From Litorivita sp050633545 (GTDB lineage: Bacteria > Pseudomonadota > Alphaproteobacteria > Rhodobacterales > Rhodobacteraceae), in contig JBOEGS010000002.1 of NCBI GenBank assembly GCA_050633545.1, positions 620,001 to 684,000 of the forward strand: a stretch of DNA of 64,000 nt, in the 5' to 3' direction. Under the pieces are notes generated by a model. The model had not been told where the DNA came from, made no database searches, and saw only the letters and a list, made by a program, of their open reading frames with translations. A program made the position numbers and the translations under genes. Below, piece by piece: positions 35,123 through 43,510 of this stretch; position 1 is the stretch's first letter, and each line of letters starts with the position of its first letter.

Positions 35123-35656
35123 CTAGCTATCCTAATTGGGAGCACTCCCGACCCCTGTCGGGTCTCCCGTTTGCATGGCGGCCCCATTGCCGCCGACCTT
35201 TTCATCATCTCATGCGCCAAGGTCAAAGCGTCACGTCTCAGATACCGCGCGCATACAGGATTTTGAGGGCTTTGGGAAGGGAGGAGTGGCGATAGGGTCA
35301 TTGGCGCAATGCGCCGCAAAACGGCGGTCGGTATAACGTCGGTATTGCGTCGGTATCGCGGCGGTGCAAGTTGGCGGTTACCGGACCGCCTCTCTTGCGG
35401 TCCTCCCCGCGCATCTATGGTGCGGGCGCTATACCAGTGTAGGGCGGAGCCAAGGCAAGCCCGAGAGCCTTTGCGAGATCTAACCGGCTTCCTGTCCAAA
35501 GATCAGTGCCTTGGACGCAAAGCAGGTCTGGCGAAACCGGTGCCGATGATTTGGCGATCTCCTCGCCGATTATGCATGCATTGGGGGTCGAGCCTGAATG
35601 CAAAAGCGCGCCCCAATTGAGGGACGCGCTTTCAAATCATTCCATCTCGCTGGCGC
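35123..35656. promoter_or_regulatory. pnp leader region with hairpin and 11-bp-period direct repeat
   Basis: Next to the pnp start, on the minus strand, GGGAG (35164-35168 in plus numbering) pairs with CTCCC (35138-35142). An inner stem CCCGAC / GTCGGG is nested inside, leaving the AGGAT ribosome-binding site just after. Farther upstream GTCGGTAT occurs at 35327-35334, 35338-35345 and 35349-35356, an exact 11-base period; a weak fourth copy follows. The palindrome GGCGCAATGCGCC lies at 35303-35315. These look like control elements of pnp or of a promoter in the gap. No supported gene lies in the gap; the terminator of rpsO is at its far end. Confidence 0.5.
35602..35633 (-). terminator. Intrinsic terminator downstream of rpsO
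   Basis: On the minus strand AAAGCGCGTCCCTC pairs with GGGGCGCGCTTTT around an AATT loop. It lies 24 bases past the rpsO stop. Confidence 0.75.
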
Positions 35657-35926
35657 TTAGCGGCGCAGGCCGAGGCGTTTGATCAGGTCTTGGTAGCGTG
35701 CTTCGTCTTTGGCGCGGGTGTAGTCCAAAAGCTTGCGGCGCAGAGCCACCATTTTGAGCAGGCCACGGCGACCGTGGTTGTCTTTTTTGTGGGTTTTGAA
35801 GTGCTCGGTCAGGGTCGCAATGCGCGAGGAAAGGATAGCAACCTGAACTTCGGGCGAGCCGGTGTCGCCTTCTTTGGTTGCGAATTCTTTCATGATCCGT
35901 GCTTTGTCTTCTGCAGTAATCGACAT
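35657..35926 (-). CDS. rpsO: 30S ribosomal protein S15
   Basis: The 89-residue protein is S15 of normal length: KARIMKEFATKEGDTGSPEVQ, then RIATLTEHFKTHKKDNHGRR and GLLKMVALRRKLLDYTRAKD. It binds the central domain of 16S rRNA. AAGGAG just upstream decides the ATG at 35926. In many Alphaproteobacteria it lies directly between truB and pnp; here other genes intervene on the truB side. Confidence 0.97.
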   Translation of the reverse strand: MSITAEDKARIMKEFATKEGDTGSPEVQVAILSSRIATLTEHFKTHKKDNHGRRGLLKMVALRRKLLDYTRAKDEARYQDLIKRLGLRR

Positions 35927-36244
35927 CGGGGTCTCCTTAGGTTGAAGGGTTGGGGCACAGGCCGGGATGTCGTCCAGCAAGGTCCATAGAGATATGCCCC
36001 GCAAAAGCGGTGCAGATGCGGGCGTATAGAAGAGAATCGCTTTGAAGGAAAGGAAAAACTCGGCCTGCGGTAAATGCCGCGATTTGCGGTGCCGCGTGGC
36101 GATTTCAGGCAAGGCATTCAGCGCCCGAAACAGGGCAGGTGCGGCCCGCATAAGGGCATGGAACTGCGCTGAATATCCTTCGGCTCGGGGTGCAGGCGCG
36201 GCAGCCCCGCCCGCCGTCGCGCTTCGCTGTGCCCGCGCCGGCGC
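35927..36244. other. Gap upstream of rpsO
   Basis: The 318 bases carry the rpsO promoter and leader. I see a GC-rich stretch near the RTX gene stop (cggcagccccgcccgccg) but no clear terminator or ORF. Confidence 0.35.
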
Positions 36245-37264
36245 TTAACCGGCCAGCAAGCCCGCCTGCGCGACCGATTGCGACATGAGCGTGATATCGG
36301 CAAGGCTGAAGCCCGCGCCGTTGCGCACCAAGACCACATCAACGCCATTCATCGTGACGATCACACCGCCGGTCCCATCGGGGGCATCGCGCAGTTGCAC
36401 ATCGGGATCGGCCTCGGGGTCGATGCTGTCGTCATAAACCAGAACAAGCGTGTCGTCGCCCGCCTCGAAATCCATCACCTCGGCGCGCGCGCCTTCGGGA
36501 ATCCAGTCACCGGCAAAGATCACATCGGCCCCGTCGCCGCCGGTCACAATGTCATAGCAACCCGCCACGATCACATCGTCACCAGCGCCGCCATTGAGGT
36601 AATCCGCGCCGTCGATGTCGGAAATATCGCCCTCGGCGGCCTCGGGGTCGTCGCACAGGCCGGAAATCATATCATCGCCCGCGCCGCCGAACAAAGTATC
36701 GGCGCCCAAACCGCCGTCGAGGTCGTCACGGCCCAATCCGCCGTGCAGCGCATCATGGCCGTCGCCGCCGTTCAACGCGTCATCGCCGCTGCCGCCGTCG
36801 AGCGTATCATCGCCGTCTTCGCCGTAAAGGTCATCATCATCGTTATGGCCATAAAGGCTGTCATTGCCGTCGCCGCCATGCAATGCGTCCTTGCCGTCCT
36901 CGCCGTGGATCTCGTCGTCGCCCGCGTCGCCCGTCAGGCTGTCATCGCCGCGCGCGCCGTGCATTTCGTCGTCGCCCGATGCGCCGCTGAGCGTGTCATC
37001 CTCTTCGCTGCCGCGCAGCCAGTCATCACCTTCGGTGGTTTCGTCCTCGGGGGCGGTTTCGGCGTCCGATGCGGCGTCATCGTCCAGAGCGCTGCTGCTG
37101 ATGCCGGAGCTGTCATCGTCTTCGAGCAGATCGCCGACATCTTGCACCGAAGCGGGCGCGGCGTCGCTGCCTTCAGAGGCCGGTTCGACCTCGTCCTCGC
37201 CCATGTTGATGAATGCCGTGGCACCCACGACCATCATTCCCAGCAAACCCGCAAGCAGTAACAT
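36245..37264 (-). CDS. Membrane-anchored RTX-type calcium-binding repeat protein
   Basis: The 339-residue protein starts with one hydrophobic helix (MLLLAGLLGMMVVGATAFI), then an acidic linker (about 22-75) and some twelve glycine-rich nonapeptide repeats of the GGxGxDxLxG kind (about 80-250), such as GGDGNDSLYG and GGAGDDVIVAG. They should form a calcium-filled beta-roll. The last about 75 residues (AEVMDFEAGDDTLVLVYDD) form a C-terminal domain common in such proteins. The N-terminal helix could anchor it, and no type I secretion genes are nearby. It sits between rpsO and the DUF1643 gene, interrupting the usual ribosome-maturation cluster. Confidence 0.88.
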   Translation of the reverse strand: MLLLAGLLGMMVVGATAFINMGEDEVEPASEGSDAAPASVQDVGDLLEDDDSSGISSSALDDDAASDAETAPEDETTEGDDWLRGSEEDDTLSGASGDDEMHGARGDDSLTGDAGDDEIHGEDGKDALHGGDGNDSLYGHNDDDDLYGEDGDDTLDGGSGDDALNGGDGHDALHGGLGRDDLDGGLGADTLFGGAGDDMISGLCDDPEAAEGDISDIDGADYLNGGAGDDVIVAGCYDIVTGGDGADVIFAGDWIPEGARAEVMDFEAGDDTLVLVYDDSIDPEADPDVQLRDAPDGTGGVIVTMNGVDVVLVRNGAGFSLADITLMSQSVAQAGLLAG

Positions 37265-37455
37265 CGCACATCTATCCTATCATACGCGTCCGACCATGCC
37301 ATAAAACGGGCGTTGCGTCAAACGGTCTGCACCCAAATTGGTTAACGCGCTACCAAGAAAAAGTTAACAAAATGAATGGCTTGCTTGAAAACATTCCGAC
37401 GCGCGCGGGGCGCAAAGGTTAACGCTGCGCTGTGCGGAGGTTTTGTGTTTTCGTT

Positions 37456-37974
37456 TCAACGCGTTGCACCAATCCAAAGGTCCGGCTCCTGGCTGTAGGC
37501 GATGTAGAGCGGGTGTTTGGGGTGGCCCGCTTTGCTCAGGCCAAGGTGGTAGAGCGGCTTGCCCGAGCCGCGCAAAATCGTCTCGACTGCCGTCCCGCGC
37601 GCCAGATGCGCCCCATGCGTGCCCCAAGCGGCGATAACATCATCGGCCCATGCGCATCCGTCGCGGATCGCCGCGTCATTGTCCGGCCCGACCGGATCGC
37701 GCGCCGCGCGCATCAACTTGGGATCGGTGTCGCGCCATGCGAAAATATTCGTCACCCGAAACCCGCCATATCCCAAGGCCCGCGCGCGGCGTTCGCAGCG
37801 CTCGACCGTGGGGTCGTTTTGCACCTCGGTCGCGGTCGAGGGGTTGAGCATCACAAACAGCACGCGCTTGCCGCCGCTGTCCCATTCGCGCGTGAGCGCA
37901 TAGCGGTAGCGCTCGCAATCGGAATAGATCGCGGTCGAGGGGGCGTCGTCTTTGGTGTGGCTGCGCGTGATCAT
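37456..37974 (-). CDS. DUF1643 domain protein
   Basis: The 172-residue protein fits DUF1643: RVLFVMLNPSTATEVQNDPTVERC, then GYGGFRVTNIFAWRDTDP and WADDVIAAWGTHGAHLARG. The conserved LNPSTA and GFRVTNIFAWR motifs are diagnostic. The function of the family is unknown. It lies between truB and the RTX gene on the same strand. Confidence 0.88.
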   Translation of the reverse strand: MITRSHTKDDAPSTAIYSDCERYRYALTREWDSGGKRVLFVMLNPSTATEVQNDPTVERCERRARALGYGGFRVTNIFAWRDTDPKLMRAARDPVGPDNDAAIRDGCAWADDVIAAWGTHGAHLARGTAVETILRGSGKPLYHLGLSKAGHPKHPLYIAYSQEPDLWIGATR

Positions 37975-38019
37975 GGGGTTTGATGCCCCGAACCGGCGCG
38001 CGGGTTCAAGCGGTTTTGC

Positions 38020-38934
38020 CTATTGCGCGGGGCGCACAAAGACGCGCGAGGGGTGCAATTCGCCCGCCTTATAGATGCCCACCGCCACGGCTTCGCCGTT
38101 CAGCGAGGCCCAGCATTCATCGCCATATTCCACGTCCGATACGATCACCATTCCGGGATTGCCGTTTCGCAGTTTCGCCGCTCCGCCTTCGGTGGTCTTG
38201 ACCTCGGGCAGATCGGCCAACCCCTCTTCGAGCGGCAGCAAATGCGCGTCGATCTGGGGGGTTTTGGCCAATTCCTCGATCCGCTCCATGCTGATCCCGT
38301 CTTCGACCTCAAAGGGGCCGGACCATACACGGCGCAGCCATTCCACATGGCCAAAACATCCCAATGCCACGCCCAGATCGCGCGCGATAGAGCGCACATA
38401 ACCGCCCTTGCCGCAGGTCATTTCCAATATCACATGATCGGCGTCGGGGCGCTCGGCCAAGAGCAGATCTTCGACGTAAAGCGGCCGCGCGGCGATCTCG
38501 AACTCTTCGTCGCTGCGTGCCAGCTTATAGGCGCGCTCGCCATCGATTTTCACCGCCGAGAATTTTGGCGGCACCTGCATGATATCGCCGACAAACTGGC
38601 CCAGCGCGGCTTTGATCTCGTCGTCGGTGGGGCGCGCGTCCGAGGTGTCGGTCACTTCGCCTTCGGTGTCGTCGGTATTGGTCGCCTGTCCCAAACGCAC
38701 CGAAAAACGGTAGGCCTTCATCGCATCGGTGATATAGGGCACGGTTTTTGTCGCCTCGCCCAAGGCCACGGCCAAAACGCCGGTGGCTTCGGGGTCCAAT
38801 GTGCCCGCATGACCGGCCTTTTTCGCGCCAAAGGCCCATTTCACCTTGTTCACCACGGCGGTCGAGGTGATGCCGGCAGGTTTATCGACGACGAGCCAGC
38901 CGGAAATATCGCGGCCTTTGCGGGTGCGTGCCAT
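38020..38934 (-). CDS. truB: tRNA pseudouridine(55) synthase
   Basis: The 304-residue protein has SGWLVVDKPAGITSTAVVN, the catalytic aspartate in GHAGTLDPEATGVL, VPPKFSAVKIDGERAYKLAR and CGKGGYVRSIARDLG. It makes the T-loop pseudouridine 55 in tRNAs. A C-terminal PUA-like part follows. The ATG at 38934 fits the family start. It belongs to the rbfA-truB-rpsO-pnp cluster. Confidence 0.95.
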   Translation of the reverse strand: MARTRKGRDISGWLVVDKPAGITSTAVVNKVKWAFGAKKAGHAGTLDPEATGVLAVALGEATKTVPYITDAMKAYRFSVRLGQATNTDDTEGEVTDTSDARPTDDEIKAALGQFVGDIMQVPPKFSAVKIDGERAYKLARSDEEFEIAARPLYVEDLLLAERPDADHVILEMTCGKGGYVRSIARDLGVALGCFGHVEWLRRVWSGPFEVEDGISMERIEELAKTPQIDAHLLPLEEGLADLPEVKTTEGGAAKLRNGNPGMVIVSDVEYGDECWASLNGEAVAVGIYKAGELHPSRVFVRPAQ

Positions 38935-39032
38935 GGAATGGGCCTCATGAGATAAGCAGAGTGTTAGAGCGGGCGGGGTAGCGAATGCGCGCGCCGCCGT
39001 CAATCACGGCGTCACGCCCGTCGCGCGGCAGG

Positions 39033-39809
39033 TCAGTCGATGCGCTCCACCGTGCCGACAATCGGACCAAGGGGGCGGCCAAGGTTGAAGCCGCCCGCGC
39101 CGCGCCGGTAGAGCCGCGAGATATTGCCATCAAAGTATAGCGCATTGGGCAGTTTGAGCACATCTCGGAAAAGCGTGCCGAAGTCGTGAAAATTCACCGC
39201 CGTTTGCGAGATCGCGAAAACCGCGCGGCTCCCGTCCGCCGAGGTGCCGACCCCGTTGCGGATATAACGGCTGTCGCTGCCTTTGATGAACCGCGGATGC
39301 AGCGCGCCGTCGATCACCAACATCGGACCCGATTGCGTGGCATGGCGGCAGGCGGGTTTGGCGGCGATAAAGGCTTTGGTTTCAATCACATCGGCGCGGC
39401 CGTCGCCGATGCAAAACACCCCGTTGGGCAAGAGGCCGAAATTGCCGCCGCCGCCGGTGGTGATGACGCGCATGACCTCGGTGCCCTCTTCGACATAATG
39501 GCCCACGGGCGCGCGGTCCTCGTGATACATCCCTGCATTCATCGCCATGCCAAGGCGCAGGCCCTGCGGCTCCAGCGCCTGATCGATGCGGGCGAATTGC
39601 CCGAACGGCAGCCCCGCATCGTCATAGAGAAACAGCCGCAAATCCTCGGCGCTCAGGTCCACTTCGCATAGGGTATAGAGCGCGCCTTGATGGTCCACAT
39701 CGCGGCAGGACGCCCCATGGGCGGCAGGGGCGAGGGCGCCGCAAACCGCCACCGCGGCGGCAAAAACCGCGCCGATGCGCGTTTTAGTCGTCGAGATCAC
39801 GGCGCACAT
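39033..39809 (-). CDS. Phosphodiester-glycosidase-like protein (DUF2233/NAGPA fold)
   Basis: The 258-residue secreted protein has a signal peptide (IGAVFAAAVAVCGALAPAAHGA). The mature part matches the NAGPA-like fold: MAMNAGMYHEDRAPVGHY, then FGLLPNGVFCIGDG, ATQSGPMLVIDG and ALYFDGNISRLYR. Related enzymes remove N-acetylglucosamine from phosphodiesters. Its substrate in this organism is unknown. Its start overlaps rbfA by 26 bases, so it is probably translated from the rbfA message. Confidence 0.85.
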   Translation of the reverse strand: MCAVISTTKTRIGAVFAAAVAVCGALAPAAHGASCRDVDHQGALYTLCEVDLSAEDLRLFLYDDAGLPFGQFARIDQALEPQGLRLGMAMNAGMYHEDRAPVGHYVEEGTEVMRVITTGGGGNFGLLPNGVFCIGDGRADVIETKAFIAAKPACRHATQSGPMLVIDGALHPRFIKGSDSRYIRNGVGTSADGSRAVFAISQTAVNFHDFGTLFRDVLKLPNALYFDGNISRLYRRGAGGFNLGRPLGPIVGTVERID

Positions 39810-40188
39810 TGTCTTGATCCAGAAGCGCGCGGGTGGCGTCCATCTGATCAAAGGTATGGTCAATCATGAAGCGCAATTCGGGCACATGCTTGAGCGACAT
39901 TTTCTTGCCAAGGTAGTGGCGAAGCTCGCCCTTGTTCTTGGCCAGAAGCGTGATCGCCTGCTCTTTGTCCCCGCCGCCCAGCGGCAGCGCATAGACCGTG
40001 GCAATGCGCAAATCGGGGGTGACGCGCACCTCGCCGATGGTGATCGACATGCGGTTGAGGTCGGTGTCATGCACCTCGCCGCGCGAGAGCATTTCCGAGA
40101 GAGTCCGCCGGATCAACTCGCCAACGCGCAGCTGCCTTTGGGAGGGGCCGGAGCCCTCGTGATGTGCGTTCTTTGCCATGCCTGCCAT
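39784..40188 (-). CDS. rbfA: Ribosome-binding factor A
   Basis: The 134-residue protein has the KH-like RbfA fold: SQRQLRVGELIRRTLSEML, then ITIGEVRVTPDLRIATVYALPL and LKHVPELRFMIDHTFDQMD. It helps mature the 16S rRNA 5' end during 30S assembly. It is divergent from dapB and lies upstream of the NAGPA-like gene and truB. Starts at 40188 (AAGG seven bases ahead) or 40179 are both possible. Confidence 0.95.
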   Translation of the reverse strand: MAGMAKNAHHEGSGPSQRQLRVGELIRRTLSEMLSRGEVHDTDLNRMSITIGEVRVTPDLRIATVYALPLGGGDKEQAITLLAKNKGELRHYLGKKMSLKHVPELRFMIDHTFDQMDATRALLDQDNVRRDLDD

Positions 40189-40267
40189 CTAGTGCCTTGC
40201 TCGGGCTTTGCCAAGCGCGCATTGCTCAGGTAGGAAGGCCCAAACGCCACAAAGGAGCGCGCAACTC

Positions 40268-41077
40268 ATGTCGGATTTGCCCGGAATCGTAGTCACCGGC
40301 GCCTCGGGGCGCATGGGCCAGATGTTGATCAATACCATCACGGCCAGCGGCAAGGCCCGCCTTGTCGGGGCGGTGGAGCGCAAGGGGCACGCGTGGGTCG
40401 GCCAGGACGTGGGCACCGCCATGGGCGGCGCGGCCATGGGCGTGACGGTCACCGATGATGCTCTGGAGGCCTTCGCCAAGGCGCAGGCGGTGATTGATTT
40501 TACCGCCCCTGCCGCCACGGTGGAATTTGCCGCGCTCGCCGCGCAGGCGCGCGCCGTGCATGTGATCGGCACCACCGGCATGAGCGCCGAAGAGATTGCC
40601 GCCCTCAAACCTGCGGCCCGTCATGCGGTGATCGTGCGGGCGGGCAATATGTCCCTTGGCGTGAACCTGTTGACGCAGCTGACCAAAAAGGTCGCGGCGG
40701 CCTTGGACGAGGATTTCGATATCGAGATCATCGAATCGCATCATAACCGCAAGGTCGACGCGCCGTCCGGCACGGCGTTGATGTTGGGCGAGGCGGCGGC
40801 CGAAGGACGCGGCGTTGCGCTTGATGCGGTGTCGGACCGTGGCCGCGACGGGATCACCGGCGCGCGCAAGAAAGGCGACATCGGTTTTGTCGCCGTGCGC
40901 GGCGGCGATATCATCGGCGAACATGATGTGATGTTCGCGGGCACCGGCGAGCGGATCATCTTGCGCCATGTCGCTTCGGACCGTTCGGTGTTTGCCCGCG
41001 GTGCGCTCAAAGCCGCGCTTTGGGGCTTGGGCCAGACCCCCGGTGAATACGATATGATCGACGTCTTGGGGCTGTAG
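40268..41077 (+). CDS. dapB: 4-hydroxy-tetrahydrodipicolinate reductase
   Basis: The 269-residue protein has the NAD(P)H-binding GASGRMGQML, VIDFTAPAATVEFA, GTTGMSAEEI, and the catalytic signature EIIESHHNRKVDAPSGTALM with the His pair and the lysine. It reduces hydroxy-tetrahydrodipicolinate in lysine and diaminopimelate synthesis. An AAAGGAG site is near the ATG at 40268. It is divergent from rbfA. A weak terminator follows at 41114. Confidence 0.96.
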   Translation: MSDLPGIVVTGASGRMGQMLINTITASGKARLVGAVERKGHAWVGQDVGTAMGGAAMGVTVTDDALEAFAKAQAVIDFTAPAATVEFAALAAQARAVHVIGTTGMSAEEIAALKPAARHAVIVRAGNMSLGVNLLTQLTKKVAAALDEDFDIEIIESHHNRKVDAPSGTALMLGEAAAEGRGVALDAVSDRGRDGITGARKKGDIGFVAVRGGDIIGEHDVMFAGTGERIILRHVASDRSVFARGALKAALWGLGQTPGEYDMIDVLGL

Positions 41078-41113
41078 GGCGCGGCGGCGCGCGGGCGATA
41101 CAAAAAATCCCGC

Positions 41114-41133
41114 GCGAAAAAATTTCGCTTTTT
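41114..41133 (+). terminator. Weak terminator after dapB
   Basis: GCGAAA pairs with TTTCGC around a three-A loop and TTTTT follows. The stem is only six pairs. A larger CGCGCGGG / CCCGCGCG stem lies just before it. Confidence 0.4.
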
Positions 41134-41194
41134 ACGCATCCGAAACGCTTTGAGCGGCGTAGTGGAGGTAATTCCTGCTTTGAAAGGATGCCTC

Positions 41195-41575
41195 ATGCCC
41201 GCTGTTATCGCCCGCCCCGCTGTGATGGTCCTGACTGCGCTGCTGCTCGCGGCGGCGCCCCTCGGCCCCGCCTTGGCCGAAGGGTTCAAGCCCCTGCGCG
41301 ACAAGGCGGCCTTTGTCGCCTTGATCGAGAACAAGAACCTCAAACGCCTCGGCATCACCTTGCGGGTGCTTCCGGATGGCGCCATCACCGGCAAGGCCTT
41401 GGGGCAAAACGTGCGCGGCGCATGGCAATGGAAAGACGGGTATTTTTGCCGCGATCTCTACTGGGGCAATGAAAACCTCGGGGCCAATTGCCAAGCGGTC
41501 TCCGTGCGCGGGCGGACCTTGCGGTTCCAATCGGATCGCGGCACGGGCGATTACGCCGATCTCTCGCTCGACTGA
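41195..41575 (+). CDS. Small secreted protein, unknown function
   Basis: The 126-residue protein has a signal peptide ending in GPALA-EGF. The mature part reads FKPLRDKAAFVALIENKNLK, GAWQWKDGYFCRDLYWG and ends LRFQSDRGTGDYADLSL. Two cysteines (in FCRD and ANCQ) may form a disulfide. Similar Rhodobacterales proteins are sometimes labelled dihydrodipicolinate reductase because of the neighbouring dapB, which this is not. AAAGGA precedes the ATG at 41195. Confidence 0.75.
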   Translation: MPAVIARPAVMVLTALLLAAAPLGPALAEGFKPLRDKAAFVALIENKNLKRLGITLRVLPDGAITGKALGQNVRGAWQWKDGYFCRDLYWGNENLGANCQAVSVRGRTLRFQSDRGTGDYADLSLD

Positions 41576-41637
41576 TCGCTCGGCTGATTGCGGGGTGGAT
41601 CGCGCGACTGATCTCGGGGGCCTGCGGGCCGCGCCGG

Positions 41638-41853
41638 TCAAAAATCGATCGCCAGCCCTTTTTTCTCCCAATCGCCGTAGCGCACCGGCTCCGGCCCGTC
41701 GCGCCCGCCCAACTCTGTCGGCAGCGGGGCCTCGGCCTGCGCCAATTTGCGCCGCTGGGCCGCCTCGGCCAGAGCGCGCTGCGCGGCGGGGGGCAGGGCA
41801 GGGTCGATAGAGGCGTCCACCTCTTGCGGGGTCCGGGGTGTTTTCTCGCTCAT
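41638..41853 (-). CDS. Succinate dehydrogenase assembly factor 4 family protein (DUF1674)
   Basis: The 71-residue protein ends PTELGGRDGPEPVRYGDWEK and KGLAIDF, the conserved C-terminus of DUF1674/Sdh8/SDHAF4. Members bind free flavinylated SdhA and help assemble complex II. The start ATG lies at 41853; the frame continues upstream for over 1.5 kb antisense to the neighbouring gene, which I regard as accidental. It is divergent from rsmB. Confidence 0.85.
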   Translation of the reverse strand: MSEKTPRTPQEVDASIDPALPPAAQRALAEAAQRRKLAQAEAPLPTELGGRDGPEPVRYGDWEKKGLAIDF

Positions 41854-41943
41854 CAGATGGGCTTCCTTTGCGCTTTGCCTGTTGATATACGCCCGCTTTA
41901 ACCGCGGGCAAGGCCCGATCCATGCTTCTTGAGGAATATGCCG

Positions 41944-43305
41944 ATGAAACCCGCCTCCAAATTCCCCCGCAAGGGGTCCGGCGCCGCAAAACAGGGCGCG
42001 CAGGGCGACAAGGCGCGGCACAACACCTACAAAAAGGCCCCGCCGCCCACGCCGCGCATGGTGGCCGTGCGGCTGCTCGACGGGGTGATGGGCGAGGGCA
42101 AGCTGATGTCCGAGATGATCGGCGCGGGGGCCTTGGAGCGCCTCGAGCCCGCCGACCGCGCCCGCGCGCAGCGCCTTGCGATGGATGTTCTGCGCGGCAT
42201 GGAGCGGATCGACAAGGTGCTGGCCAAACACCTCAAACGCGGCGAGCCGATCTTGCATGCGATGAATGCGCTGCGCCTTGGCACGCTGGAGCTGTGCCTT
42301 GGCGGTGATGCGCATGGGGTGGTCAACGAATGCGTCAATATCGTCGGGCGCAACCCGCGCACCCAGCAGATGAAAGGCCTCGTCAATGCGGTGCTGCGCA
42401 AAGTCGCCGCCGAAGGCCCCGCCGAATGGGCGATCTTGCGGGTGCCGCGCCTGCCCAAATGGCTGCGCGCGCCCTTGGCCGAAGCCTACGGCGGCGAAGA
42501 GATGAAAGCCATGGAGGCGGCGCATTTCGCGGGCGCGCCTTTGGACCTGTCGGTCAAGGAAGACGCCGAAGGCTGGGCGCAAAAACTGGGCACGGATGTG
42601 TTGCCGTCCGGCTCGCTGCGCATTGCCTCGGGGCAGCAGGTGTCGGCCATGGCCGGATTTGACGAAGGCGCGTGGTGGGTGCAAGACGCCGCCGCCGCTT
42701 TGCCGGTGAAAATCCTTGCGCCCAAAGCGGGCGAGAGGGTGCTTGACCTTTGCGCCGCACCAGGCGGCAAAACGATGCAATTGGCGGCCAGCGGCGCCTC
42801 GGTGACGGCGGTCGATATCTCGGCGGGCCGTATGGCGCGGGTGGCCGAAAACCTCGCGCGCACGGGGCTGAGCGCCGATCTGGTCACCGGTGATGCCTTG
42901 GAGCAGAGCGGCACATATGACGCCATCGTTCTGGATGCGCCCTGTTCGGCCACGGGCACGATCCGCCGCCACCCCGATTTGCCCTTTGCCAAGGACGGCA
43001 GCGAATTTGGCATGCTCATCGGGTTGCAAGAGGCCATGCTGGACCATGCGCTGTCCTTGCTCGAACCGGGGGGGCGGTTGGTCTATTGCACCTGCTCGCT
43101 GTTGCCCGACGAGGGCGAATGCCAGATCGAAGATGCGCTGGCGCGCCATGGGGATATCAGCGTGGATCGCGCGGCCTTGATGGTGGAGGGGGTCGAGGCG
43201 GCTTGGCTCACCGAAGAAGGCGGGCTGCGTTTGCGGCCTGATTACTGGGCCGAGCGCGGCGGGATGGACGGGTTTTATATCGCCTGTCTGGTCAAAACCG
43301 CCTAG
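41944..43305 (+). CDS. rsmB: 16S rRNA m5C967 methyltransferase-like protein
   Basis: The protein has 453 residues when started at 41944, where GAGG is nine bases upstream. An N-terminal NusB-like domain (about 35-165) precedes the SAM-dependent methyltransferase. Motif I is VLDLCAAPGGKTMQLA, with motif IV DAPCSATGTIRRHPD and motif VI YCTCSLLPDEGE, giving the two catalytic cysteines typical of RNA m5C methylases. RsmB acts on C967 of 16S rRNA. It is divergent from the DUF1674 gene; a heparinase-like gene follows 205 bases later. Confidence 0.92.
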   Translation: MKPASKFPRKGSGAAKQGAQGDKARHNTYKKAPPPTPRMVAVRLLDGVMGEGKLMSEMIGAGALERLEPADRARAQRLAMDVLRGMERIDKVLAKHLKRGEPILHAMNALRLGTLELCLGGDAHGVVNECVNIVGRNPRTQQMKGLVNAVLRKVAAEGPAEWAILRVPRLPKWLRAPLAEAYGGEEMKAMEAAHFAGAPLDLSVKEDAEGWAQKLGTDVLPSGSLRIASGQQVSAMAGFDEGAWWVQDAAAALPVKILAPKAGERVLDLCAAPGGKTMQLAASGASVTAVDISAGRMARVAENLARTGLSADLVTGDALEQSGTYDAIVLDAPCSATGTIRRHPDLPFAKDGSEFGMLIGLQEAMLDHALSLLEPGGRLVYCTCSLLPDEGECQIEDALARHGDISVDRAALMVEGVEAAWLTEEGGLRLRPDYWAERGGMDGFYIACLVKTA

Positions 43306-43510
43306 GCGCGCGCCCTGACCGCCCGCGGGCGGCCCGTTGCGAGTGCGATTTCGGCGCGTCTTTGCCGCCGTGGCCCCCCTTGGCGCATCCGCCATTGGGC
43401 GCAAATCCTCCCCTCGCGCGGCGCGCGGCTTTTTGAGCGGTGACTTGGCCGCGGCTTTTCGTTAATATGCCTCGCAAAGCGCCAAAAGAGCGTAGCGAGA
43501 GGCAGAGCAG

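Noticed and set aside
32915..35266. A 783-codon plus-strand frame antisense to pnp
   Set aside because: pnp is certain on the minus strand; the opposite frame has biased His/Phe/Gly composition and no domain.
36460..37050. Tandem repeats resembling a CRISPR-like array
   Set aside because: The repetition is the nonapeptide coding of RTX repeats in frame, without conserved repeat/spacer structure.
41854..43404. Upstream extension of the DUF1674 reading frame to 588 codons
   Set aside because: Only the last 71 codons match a known family; the rest is antisense to rsmB.
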